DNA of 64,000 bases. Origin: Hibiscus mutabilis. Taxonomy: Eukaryota > Streptophyta > Magnoliopsida > Malvales > Malvaceae. The notes below the pieces were generated by a model, which saw nothing but the letters and a program-made list of their open reading frames with translations, made no database searches and was not told the origin of the DNA. Shown one piece after another: positions 1 through 9,064 of the stretch. A program made the position numbers and the translations under genes. Within the stretch, counting starts at the first letter, position 1. Each line of letters begins with the position of its first letter. The DNA is taken from positions 20,202,921-20,266,920 of the forward strand of contig CM033745.1 of NCBI GenBank assembly GCA_019671005.1. Direction: 5' to 3'.

Positions 1-105
1 ATTGGATAATGATAGCTTGGTCTTCACTAGATTAAATCTACTCCTCTATGAAGTCACAATCCCAATTCTTACCCTCTACTTGCACAAAAGAGTATTCTTT
101 CATAC
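1..105 (-). mobile_element. Far-side fragment of the Tat/Ogre-like element interrupted by Athila
   Basis: This short stretch precedes the Athila-like insertion. Its last five bases (101-105, catac) are duplicated at 7474-7478, so it was once continuous with 7479 onward. By continuity it is internal (gag-side) sequence of the minus-strand Tat/Ogre-like element whose 5' LTR is at 9065-12865. No coding motif can be recognised in 100 bases, so the assignment rests on the target-site duplication alone. Confidence 0.6.
101..105. repeat. Target-site duplication of Athila element, left copy (catac)
   Basis: catac directly precedes the TG of the 5' LTR and recurs directly after the CA of the 3' LTR at 7474-7478. 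Confidence 0.9.
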
Positions 106-1654
106 TGATAAGTGTTTAAAAGTACTATTTTTCTTACCCTTTTTACTCATATTATTGTTAGACTTAGGCGCATATTAGTTGCATAATTAGCCATTCATGC
201 ATTAATCCATGTTTCCTTCCATCGTTGAGCTTGATTACATAACTTGGTAGTTTTTGTGGAAAAGATGCTACTTTGGTGTGTTTTGTGTGTATGTGCAGGA
301 TCACTTGCCAAAGAAAGGCTAGAGCTAGTTGCCAGGGAAATGCATGAAGGATATGCCGAGCTAGTTGCCAGGGCAATACATGAAGGAGACACCGAGCCAG
401 TTACCATGGCAATTGTCGACAAGAGCAAAGGTGATATGGTAGTCGAAATTGATGACTAGACAAGCCCAAGATGACGTGGAGCAAAGCCCAAACCCAAAGG
501 AATTTGATTTCCATGCAGAGATTAAAGAAGAATTAAATTCTAAGAATATAGGAGAAGTTCTAGTAGGAATACAATTATAATAAAGAATTATATTCTTTAA
601 AGATAATTTAATTCCAACTTAAACTCCTCCTCAAAGAAAGACTTTGGCCTAGCCCTATAAATAAAATGGAGATTTCGACAATTCATAGAGAGCAAGAAGA
701 GGGAAAATTTCGACAACTCCAAAGGGAGAGATGAGAGAAATTTCGACAAGAGAGCAAGGGGAGAGAGTTCGATTTCTTCTTCTTCTTCTTTGCTTCCATT
801 AGATTCATGGTTTGGGGATTATTCTTTGTATATCTTTTGAACCCAACCATGAACTAACTTGATTGGTTGGGGTTATTGTGTTTTGTTGTTGTGAGAAACA
901 ATTGGATTTTGTTTGGGTAATAAGAGTTTGCACTTTTCTATTCAAGGTTTACTCATTCTTGGCTTTTATTCTTATTTGCGAGTGAATTGGGAGAGGATAT
1001 CGTAACTCCATCTATTTATCTAATATCGGGAGAGTTAGATTCAAGAAACGAATGAGTATGGTCTTTATTCAATCCATTGATGGTGAAGATTAATCCGGCT
1101 TAGGAATAAGTTAAGGATTTCAACGTCTAAGAGGAGCGCAAGATTGGTTGTTGTTCACCCTTGATTCACGCAGGGATGTATTATCAAGGCATGCAAAAGT
1201 AGCTAGAGTTTCGACTTAGGGATAAGAAGAAACCATTGAAGAACGCTCTACCGAACCTTGAAGTTGCTGCCCAGACGCCCAAGTAGTTGCCCAGCTAGTT
1301 GCCCAGGCAACCATCGATTAGTTGCCAAGGCAACCTCGCTGTGCAAGTTGCCACGGCAATTGAGTTGCCCTTGCACTCTTTTACCAAGACGATCCAATCG
1401 GCTATCACACCTCAACTCACGATAACCTGGCCTATTCTCTATTTTAATTTCATCTATTCTTTTAGTTTATTGCTTTTACTTTACTCGTTAAAATCAACTC
1501 CTACTATCAATTGTGTTTTTACTTTTCACAGTGCAGTAACTTAAGCAAAATGGCCCAAACCAATCCATGTGGAGACGATACTCGATACTCGTATCACTTT
1601 ATTACTTGCTATGTGTATACTTGCACATTTGCGTAGCACTTATCACACGCAACA
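106..1654 (+). repeat. Athila-like 5' LTR
   Basis: This 1,549-bp copy begins TGATAAGTG and ends GCAACA. It aligns almost base for base with 5944-7473. The differences are scattered substitutions and small indels, such as an extra run of TTC units near 777-791. A TATA box lies at 655-663. The text near 1555-1645 (a short GTGGAGACGATACTCG stretch) is the familiar U5 end of Athila-type LTRs. Several copies of the palindrome TTGCC-NN-GGCAA occur here (365, 1299, 1322, 1348). Confidence 0.93.
655..663 (+). promoter_or_regulatory. TATA box in Athila 5' LTR
   Basis: ctataaata lies mid-LTR in the sense direction, and the same box is at 6492-6500 in the 3' LTR. Position and context fit the U3/R boundary. 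Confidence 0.7.
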
Positions 1655-1660
1655 AGTTTT

Positions 1661-1678
1661 TGGCGCCGTTGCCGGGGA
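1661..1678 (+). other. Primer binding site, tRNA-Asp type
   Basis: TGGCGCCGTTGCCGGGGA starts six bases after the 5' LTR. It is the complement of the 3' end of plant tRNA-Asp including CCA, the primer usual for Athila elements (established knowledge of the family). Confidence 0.88.
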
Positions 1679-1800
1679 TTGGCAATTGGTGTTAGTTGTT
1701 TTTGTTATTGCATTTTTTTCTCTTAGTTTTACTAACTTTTCTTATTGTTTGTTTATAAAAAAAAAAAAATTAGGTGCGTTACAAGTTAAAGGACATCAAC

Positions 1801-3270
1801 ATGTCGGGAAATAAAAGCCAATCTATTCGAGAGATGATGTTGGAAGATATGAATCAATCCAATCAAGAGTTCCTTGCACCCTTTGATGGTTACCTATACC
1901 AACCGAGAAAAGCCCAAAAAACTTATACCATGGAAAAATCTTGTGCTATGTGTGGAGAACATCATGTGTTTGAAAATTGCCCTCACATTTTCGGTGCATA
2001 TAACTACATGGAGGACCATAGAGGGAACCAGCATCAAAACTCTTCATGGTATGGTCAAAAAGCTCAAATTTTTTTTTACCATAACAATTTTGCCGCAGCA
2101 ACAGATATGCCATGGCAATGTAGTCCTTTTCAAGAGCATTCCAATTCTTTGGAGGAAACATTACCAGCTTCCTTGGCTAGACTTGACGGATCAATTGAAG
2201 AGATTCGAGAGCTATCAAAGTCTATGGATACGAGGATAGCTCAGTGGGATGCAACCTTAGGGGATTCAGAAGATCAATTGGGGAGATCCACATATGTCAT
2301 GGATAACATGCACCAACAATTCATTCCTAGGGATACTGACGTCCCAAGGCAAGAGGATAAGGAGCAATGCAAAGAAAGCTCTCCGATGTGTGGGGAACGA
2401 CTAGAACCTCAAAGTCAAGATGATGCCAATGAGAGAGACTGCCCAACACATGATGAGCCTGAACAACAAATTGCCTCGGCAATGATTGAGGAGCCTGAAC
2501 AGAGCAATGTCGCGACAATACTCAGTGAAGCTGAGAACAACAATACTACAGCAAATTCTGAGGAACCTGATGCCCAGAAGGTTACAACGTTGATGTTGAA
2601 GCAGGAATCTGTAGATTGCTCTCATCTACAATTGCCACGACAATTACACGACCACATGCAAGATCAACGGGATGATAATACTTTGCCAATGGAATATGAG
2701 CAGGTAATGGTTGAACCTTTCGAATTCTTTAAAAGCTCACCTAGTCCATTGCAGGTATGTCTTGAGGAACCGAGGTTGGTAGATTTGAAGTCATCGAAAT
2801 CTCTACTGATGGAGATGTTTGAGAGGCCAAAAGAAAACGATGTTTGGATTCGTAAAGCTTTTCAGAAAATTGGTTCTTCCATTGACTTAAAGCAAAATTT
2901 GACAACTGATTGCCACGGTAATTGGATTGAGAAGCAATTGCCACGACAACAAAGGCTACATCTAACCATGATAGAAGTCGACAAGAATGAGGTAATTGAA
3001 TGGTTGAGAATGGATATAATTTTTCCTATTAATATATTTGTGCCTTCAAGAATAGTAGCAAGGTGGAGAGTATACATGGACTACAAGCGAACAAAGAAGA
3101 AAGACACCTGCACCATGGTAATGCAAAAGGGAGTAGCTGGGAGCACATTGGCCCAACTCTTTTTGGAAAATATTGTCACCCGATGGAGGGTACGAATAGA
3201 CTATAAGAAGTATCGGAAACGACTCTCCTCAAGTTTTCTCAGATATGCAGTAACATTAGAAGATGCATGA
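1801..3270 (+). pseudogene. Gag-derived ORF fused to reverse transcriptase scraps (Athila-like)
   Basis: This is the longest ORF of the element. I use ATG 1801; an in-frame ATG at 1774 only adds residues from the untranslated leader. A zinc-knuckle-like CAMCGEHHVFENC (C-x2-C-x3-H-x4-C) lies near its N-terminus, as in Athila Gag, but the large capsid domain that normally precedes it is missing. The middle is acidic, Gln/Glu-rich and low in complexity, with peptides derived from the TTGCC-NN-GGCAA palindrome. The last 80 codons hold two copies of an RT motif, WRVYMDYKR (about 3071) and WRVRIDYKK (about 3185), about 115 bp apart. Such a protein cannot be a working Gag-Pol. Annotators could easily mistake it for a host gene. 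Confidence 0.75.
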
Positions 3271-3480
3271 TGGCACTCTTTTCAGACATGGTCGAAGACC
3301 TCCTTGAGATCCTCATGGATGATTTTTCCATTTTTGGTAATGAGTTCGACAGTTGCCTCGGCACCCATTGTCATTCCACCAGATTGGACGCCACATTTTG
3401 AGCTCATGTGTGATGCAAGTGATTTCGCAGTAGGAGCAGTCCTAGGCCAACTCACAAGGAGGAGGATGCGGATTTAGAGA
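3268..3480 (+). pseudogene. Reverse transcriptase catalytic and RNase H scraps
   Basis: From 3268 a frame reads CMMALFSDMVEDLLEI then LMDDFSIFGNEF, the RT catalytic segment with the DD pair kept. It breaks near 3350 at a palindromic TTGCCTCGGCA copy. Another frame from about 3380 reads [20 protein letters not shown], the RT-RNase H connection typical of Gypsy Pol. The two pieces lie much closer together than in an intact element, so at least one internal deletion separates them. Confidence 0.8.
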
Positions 3481-3510
3481 TATGCGATGCATTCCTGGAT
3501 GAACAACTTT

Positions 3511-3760
3511 TAGTTGCCTCGGCAACCCTTGACGCCTCGGCAACCCTCAACGCCGTAGCAGCTCCTTATATGCACACCTCGGCAACCCATGACGCCTCGG
3601 CAACCATGGATGTGCATGCCTCGGCAACCCTCGACGCCACGGTAACTACCGATACGCATGCCTCGGCAACCATGGATGTGTATACCTCGGCAACTCTAGA
3701 CGCATACGCCTCGGCAATCTTGGGAGTAATCGCCACGGCAGCACATGCCTCGACAATACC
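3511..3760 (+). repeat. Minisatellite of a GCCTCGGCAAC unit
   Basis: About a dozen imperfect units built on gcctcggcaac, spaced mostly 18-30 bases, translate as ASAT, ASAT, TSAT repeats with alternating MDV and LDA spacers. The unit is the same palindrome that recurs singly elsewhere in this element. It sits exactly where RNase H to integrase sequence should be, so the array replaces missing pol sequence. Confidence 0.85.
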
Positions 3761-4512
3761 CTGGTACGCGGATTTAGTTAATTTCCTTGTTTGTGGTATT
3801 TTACCTTATGGCCTTACTCACCAAGGGAAGAAGCGGTTCCGCCATGATGCTAAGCATTACTTTTGGGACGAGCCTCTTTTGTTTAAACAATGTGCAGATC
3901 AGGTTATAAGCCGATGTGTCCCTGAAGAGGAGTAACAGAATGTACTTCGACAATGCCATTCTTCACCCTATGGAGGACATTTTGGAGGAACTCGTACCGC
4001 GACCAAAGTTTTGCAATCCGGTTTGTATTGGCCAACACTATACAAAGATGCCCAAGAGTTTTACAAGCAATCTGATCGTTGCCAAAGGACGGGCAATATC
4101 ACCTACAAACCAATGGGCAATCAAGACCGTAAATATGGATTGGGAAAGTGTCGAACAAAAGCGTTTGATGGATCTCAATGAGATAGAAGAATTCCGTGCA
4201 CTCGCCTATAACAATGCACGAATTTACAAGGAGAAAACAAAGCGATGGCACAACAAGAAACTATTGTCGCGGCAATTCACGCCAGGGCAACTAGTTCTCC
4301 TATTCAATTCTCGGCTAAAACTTTTCCCGGGAAAGCTGAAATCAAGATGGTCGGGACCATTCAAAGTCGTCAAACCATTCTCTCATGGTGCTGTGATAAT
4401 CAAGTCCATCTCTGACAACCATGAATTCAAAGTTAATGGACAAAGATTGAAGCACTATAATGGTGCCCATGTGGAACGTAACAAAGAAGTGGTCACTTTA
4501 GGAGATGCATGA
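3760..4512 (+). pseudogene. Integrase remnant (Athila-like), frameshifted
   Basis: Three consecutive integrase blocks are readable. Block one, 3760-3930, reads [20 protein letters not shown] and then [20 protein letters not shown], the integrase zinc-binding region. Block two, 3985-4095 in another frame, reads VLQSGLYWPTLYKDAQEFY followed by CQRTGNIS. Block three, 4170-4512, is the C-terminal domain with YNNARIYKEKTKRWHNKK and KLKSRWSGPFKVVKPFSHGA. The DDE catalytic core between blocks two and three is deleted. Order and direction are normal for Gypsy Pol, so this is a shrunken integrase and not a shuffled one. Confidence 0.85.
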
Positions 4513-4640
4513 GCATGCTCTCCTTTCAATAATTTCTTTTTCTTTTTCTTTTCATTTTTATTTTTATTTTTAGGAGATATATTTTTTTCTTCATTATCTT
4601 TAGTTTCCAGGTTTTCTTTATTTTCTTTTTCACAACAAGA
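4513..4640 (+). other. Pyrimidine-rich spacer after integrase
   Basis: The stretch is T-rich (long tttctttttctttt runs) between the integrase stop and the next open frame. No coding or structural feature is seen. Confidence 0.5.
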
Positions 4641-5089
4641 CTCACAACCACCATGCTAAGGAAATTTACTGCCGACTACTTGCCACGGTAACCACAAAAG
4701 ATGATGCCGCGGCAACCTACATCGTGCCTGCACAAGCTGATGCCACGACAACCAACCCTGAAGATGCCATGGCAACCAAAACTAAAGACATCCCGGAAAC
4801 CACTGCAAAAGCCAAAGGTAAAGCACCTATGCCTGAATCAACTTCTACGGAATCATTTTCTAATTTTTCAGATTCGGACGAGTCCTCCATTGCACCAACG
4901 AAGACCGCACCAATTGAATCCTCCAAGTGAAAAGCCAATGACATTGCTGAAGAGGACGATGAGGACAACCCCGTACGAGAATCGATTCCACCACCGGCAA
5001 CAAGAAAACAACCATCGCGTTCAAGCAAGAGAATCAAGACACTGACCAAAAAGAAACTAATCATCTACGATGACGACCTCTCGGAGTAA
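4640..5089 (+). pseudogene. Acidic, lysine-rich tail ORF in env position
   Basis: One frame stays open from about 4640 through a single in-frame TGA (4928-4930) to a TAA at 5087-5089. It encodes a Thr/Ala-rich start with palindrome-derived peptides, a Ser/Asp/Glu cluster (FSNFSDSDESS), then an acidic patch and a basic KRIKTLTKKK. Athila-group elements carry an extra ORF in this place. I cannot identify a conserved domain, so the env link is positional only. The mid-frame stop makes it non-functional as it stands. Confidence 0.5.
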
Positions 5090-5131
5090 GTCCTCGTATG
5101 CATTTTTATTTTTCGTTATTTTTATGCATGC

Positions 5132-5166
5132 ATTGAGGACAATGCCTCACTCGAGTTTGGGGGGGA
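5132..5166 (+). other. Internal polypurine-tract-like module
   Basis: ttgaggacaatg followed by tcgagtttgggggggа-type purine text (5153-5166) closely resembles the true pre-LTR module at 5911-5943 (ttgaggacaa then tcgagtttggaggtg). It lies about 780 bp upstream of the 3' LTR. The second Athila-like element has the same arrangement at 62262-62297. Confidence 0.65.
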
Positions 5167-5472
5167 TTGTTATTAGTAGTTACCATGTTTAGTTACATTC
5201 ATCTTAAGTATTACATTTAGGATACATGAATTGCTTGTCATACCTTTAATTGGAACAAGAATTGCTTAGATTTGATGAATATCCGATGATGACTTTGCCA
5301 ATGCACTTAATTGATAGAATTTTTATTCTAGGATAACCATGGAAAAACTTAGAATTTTACTATGATACTAATTTTGATGAAACACTGTTGTGGTTTGATT
5401 GATTTAAGGAATTCTAGTAAACTTAGGTTGATAATTAACAAATTGGGGGATTAGAATAAAAATTGGATGAAT

Positions 5473-5659
5473 GCTAGAGGTGCCCGAAATTGGCTCTAGC
5501 ATGTGCTAAAAATTTATCGCTAGAGGTGCCCGAAACTGGCTCTAGTATGTGTTAAAAAATAATTGATCACTAGAGGTGCCCGAAACCGGCTCTAGTCGAA
5601 TAAATTAACTTAATAAAACTAAAAACAAAACGCTAGAGGTGCCCAAAACTAGCTCTAGT
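5473..5659 (+). repeat. Four tandem stem-loop units (CTAGAG...CTCTAG)
   Basis: Units begin at 5473, 5519, 5569 and 5632. Each is 28 bases with core ctagaggtgcccgaaa-n-tggctctag. The ends are self-complementary (GCTAGAG/CTCTAGC in unit one, weaker in the rest), so each can fold into a short hairpin. Spacers are AT-rich and differ in length (18, 22 and 35 bases). The units lie in the non-coding region before the 3' LTR. Confidence 0.85.
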
Positions 5660-5930
5660 CAAAACATGTTAAAAAGAACCCAATGAAGTACTTTGAAAAC
5701 CTCTTGTTTGCATAGAATCCGAAAAATCAACTTGCACACAACTCCGCACACACTCACAAGCATTATAGTTTGATTCCGAGTAACTCCTAAGTTTTCTGAA
5801 AAATAAAAAGCCAATCATACTTTGTGCCCCGGTTCAGAGAATTGAAATCAAGTTCAAAGCTAAGTTTGTGAAAGTTGAAGTCTTGGCAGGTAATTATGAG
5901 TTTGCATTGCTTGAGGACAAGTAATAGTTC

Positions 5931-5943
5931 GAGTTTGGAGGTG
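5931..5943 (+). other. Polypurine tract before 3' LTR
   Basis: gagtttggaggtg abuts the TG of the 3' LTR, the expected plus-strand primer position. Confidence 0.8.
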
Positions 5944-7473
5944 TGATAAGTGTTCAAAAGTACTATTTTTCTTACCCTTTTTACTCATATTATTATTAGA
6001 ATTAGGCCCATATTAGTTGCATAATTAGCCATTCATGCATTAATCCATATTTCCTTCCATCGTTGAGCTTGATTACATAACTTGGTAGTTTTTGTGGAAA
6101 AGATGCTGCTTTGGTGTGTTTTGTGTGTATGTACAGGATCACTTGCCAAAAAAGGCTAGAGCTAGTTGCCAGGGCAATGCATGAAGGATATGCCGAGCTA
6201 GTTGCCAGGGCAATACATGAAGGAGACGCCGAGCTAGTTGCCATGGCAATTGTCGACAAGAGCAAAGGTGATGTGGTAGTCGAAATTGATGACTAGACAA
6301 GCCCAAGATGACGTGGAGCAAAGCCCAAACCCAAAGGAATTTGATTTCCATGCAGAGATTAAAGAAGAATTAAATTCCAAGAAGATATGAGAAGTTCTAG
6401 TAGGAATACAATTATAATAAAGAATTATATTCTTTAAAGATAATTTAATTCCAACTTAAACTCCTCCTCAAAGAAGGACTTTGGCCTAGCCCTATAAATA
6501 AGATGGAGATTTCGACAATTCATAGAGAGCAAGAAGAGGGAAAATTTTGACAACTCCAAAGGGAGAGAGGAGAGAAATTTCGACAAGAGAGCAAGGGGGA
6601 GAGAGTTCGATTTCTTCTTCTTTGCTTCCATTAGATTATGGTTTGGGGATTATTCTTTGTATATCTTTTGAAACCAACCATGAACTAACTTGATTGGTTG
6701 AGGTTATTGTGTTTTGTTGTTGTGAGAAACAATTGGATTTTGTTTAGGTAATAAGAGTTTGCACTTTTCTATTCAAGGTTTACTCATTATTGGCTTTTAT
6801 TCTTGTTTGCGAGTGAATTGGGAGAGGATCTCGTAACTCTATCTATTTATCTAATATCGGGAGAGTTAGATTCAAGAAACGAATGAGTATGGTCTTTATT
6901 CAATCCATTGATGGTGAAGATTAATCCGGCTTAGGAATAAGTTAAGGATTTCAACGGCTAAGAGGAGCGCAAGATTGGTTGTTGTTCACCCTTGATTCAC
7001 GCAGGGATGTATTATCAAGGCATGCACAAGTAGCTAGAGTTTCGACTTAGGGATAAGAAGAAACCATTGAAGAACGCTCTGCCGAACCTTGAAGTTGCTG
7101 CCTAGACGCCCAAGTAGTTGCCCAGGCAACCATCGATTAGTTGCCAAGGCAACCCCGCTGTGCAAGTTGCCACGGCAACTGAGTTGCCCTTGCACTCTTT
7201 TACCAAGACGATCCAATCGGCTATCACACCTCAACTCACGATAACCTGGCCTATTCTCTATTTTAATTTCATCTATTCTTTTAGTTTATTGCTTTTACTT
7301 TACTCGTTAAAATCAACTCCTACTATCAATTGTGTTTTTACTTTTCACAGTGCAGTAACTTAAGCAAAGTGGCCCAAACCAATCCCTGTGGAGACGATAC
7401 TCGATACTCGTATCACTTTATTACTTGCGACGTGTATACTTGCACATTTGCGTAGCACTTATCACACGCAACA
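5944..7473 (+). repeat. Athila-like 3' LTR
   Basis: This 1,530-bp copy matches 106-1654 end to end, from TGATAAGTG to GCAACA, and is followed by the target duplication catac. Some palindrome copies are perfect here where the 5' LTR copy is mutated (6166 and 6238, against 329 and 401). Confidence 0.93.
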
Positions 7474-7478
7474 CATAC
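7474..7478. repeat. Target-site duplication of Athila element, right copy (catac)
   Basis: Matches 101-105. Confidence 0.9.
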
Positions 7479-8200
7479 CATATTCTTTATTCATGGTGGC
7501 CATCATACCCATCAGTTCATTCGGTAAATATCCTCGTTAAACGGCTTGCATTAATGAGAACATTGTTTCATTACAATAACCAAAGGAAACCCACTACTCA
7601 TGTGGTCCTTAAGCAAGCATCTAGATCGATAATCTCCCTTAAGATCCAACGACCCTTTTTCCTCCTTGGATTTACTGTTCACGCAATCCCAAAGTATTTT
7701 CTCGCTAGGAACCACATCTTTTCAGGCGACCTCTTGCACTTGAGTCGTCGAATGTGCCCTTTCTTGCTTTTACTTCCAAATAGTGTAAGCGGCGAATTAT
7801 AGTTGCTCAAATGTCGGTATTTAGTTTACTTGACTTGCCCTTCAGAAAAGGTCCCGTCAAACTTCAACCTTCGAGGTGTATTGAAGCTAAATTTAGGAGT
7901 TCATTTCCACTTGAGGCACTCTTTCTTGTTCCAAGTCAAGACTTGATTGTTGACCCAAGATGGCAAAGTATCGAGAAACTTCCACACTTGCCTCGTAAAA
8001 CATTGTTCTTGTTTGGCATGGTTCTTGATGATCTTCTTGTAAGGGCTTGGTACTCCTCAATTATTGGGGTCAAACCAAAGTCGTCAATTGTGAAACAACC
8101 GTAGGCGAAGTTCCAAAACCCTACCAATGCTTGAAGTAGTGATTGGTTGATTGGAACATCTAGTGAATATGTGATGTCTCCATGCTCATTTTTGAAACAA
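7479..8200 (-). pseudogene. Gag-like remnant of Tat/Ogre-like element (DUF7745-like segment)
   Basis: On the minus strand, 8127-8035 reads VGFWNFAYGCFTIDDFGLTP and then IIEEYQALTRR. This is a well-kept segment of the plant Gypsy Gag-like family in which FW.PAY.CFTF...L.PTIEEY is diagnostic (established family knowledge; I recall it as DUF7745). Further downstream the minus strand keeps scattered matches to the same protein, such as GRWILREIIDLDACL at about 7650, with many stops and frameshifts. Plus-strand ORFs at 7425-7802 and 7811-8104 are shadows. The rest of the protein once continued across the Athila insertion toward 1-105 and beyond the window. Confidence 0.7.
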
Positions 8201-9043
8201 AACTGTCCTCGTCACGTAGTTGCTCTCCTTCCGACCATGTTTTTACATCGGGATTCTTTGCATCATTGTTACGAACCAAATCTCCCATTAATCTAGTCTT
8301 TAATTTCAGACTATTTTCAACTCAATGTACTCTTTATGATATGATAAGATATGCAAAACAAAAGGTACAAAAAGGGAAGGGAGAAGAGACAATAAAAAGA
8401 GCTAATCAAATGATGAATAATAAATTTGAAAACAATAAAAGGTAAACACAAACGAATTAAGTTAAGCATATGGCAAGCACATAAAGAAAGAACCCTAACC
8501 GCGTGAATTCTAGTTCGCTATGGTTATCCGTGTGGCTCTAATGGGGTGGGCTTCTTAGATTCTCACACATGGGTTTGGTTCTAATTGAGGGTACCCGAAC
8601 CTATCTTATTGCCTACTAAGGGAACAAGAACCCCAATTTTGGCCCATTACAAGCTTGGGAATTGGTTTCAGTTTGAGGGAAAGCACGACCTAGTGACGTG
8701 GAGGGCTACTCACATGTCAAAAGGCCTGTATTCTGGAAGTGAATTACCGACATGTGGAGGTTGCTCACATGGGTATGTGGCGTTTCACTCCCACTTAAGG
8801 GATAGAGCTCGGGTATAGAGCCTGATAATATGATGCAACACATGTCGGTGATTCCTTAGAAATTAAATAAATAATTATTTAAAGTTCACCAATTATCAAA
8901 GCCCATACAACTTTAGTCACACTTTCAAGAAATGATCACCCTGGTTAAAATCAATTAAAATTCCAATAATTTTCCATCATTTAAAAGCAACAAATATATT
9001 TTTTTTGGCTTAGCACTCTTTTGTTTTGTAAAAACAAAATTTG
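8201..9043 (-). other. 5' leader of Tat/Ogre-like element
   Basis: This is the untranslated region between the primer binding site and the gag-like remnant, read right to left. It includes a G/C-richer block at 8500-8830 and an AT-rich block at 8830-9040. No coding motif is visible. Confidence 0.55.
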
Positions 9044-9061
9044 TCCCCAGCAGAGTCGCCA
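9044..9061 (-). other. Primer binding site of Tat/Ogre-like element
   Basis: On the minus strand TGGCGACTCTGCTGGGGA starts three bases after the LTR end. Its complement ends in CCA, as a tRNA 3' end does. This same junction text is common next to long LTRs of Tat-type plant Gypsy elements. I do not assign the tRNA with certainty. It fixes the orientation of the element as minus. Confidence 0.75.
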
Positions 9062-9064
9062 AGC

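Larger units (their letters stand above)
106..7473 (+). mobile_element. Complete Athila-like Gypsy LTR retrotransposon, defective
   Basis: The element is 7,368 bp with two LTRs, a PBS directly after the 5' LTR, a purine-rich tract directly before the 3' LTR, and a perfect 5-bp target duplication (catac, 101-105 and 7474-7478). The LTRs start TG and end CA. The internal region is only about 4.3 kb. It carries gag, reverse transcriptase, RNase H and integrase pieces in the Gypsy order, but each is truncated, frameshifted or rearranged, so it cannot encode its own machinery. Athila assignment rests on the tRNA-Asp type PBS, the LTR style and the integrase text. The insertion target was the gag-side region of a minus-strand Tat/Ogre-like element. 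Confidence 0.93.

Noticed and set aside
5473..5659. CRISPR-like regularly spaced repeats
   Set aside because: Only four units, variable spacers, plant DNA, inside a retrotransposon.
7425..8104. Plus-strand ORFs of 125 and 97 codons
   Set aside because: The minus strand of the same region has gag-like motifs, and the plus-strand translations look like nothing known; they are shadows.
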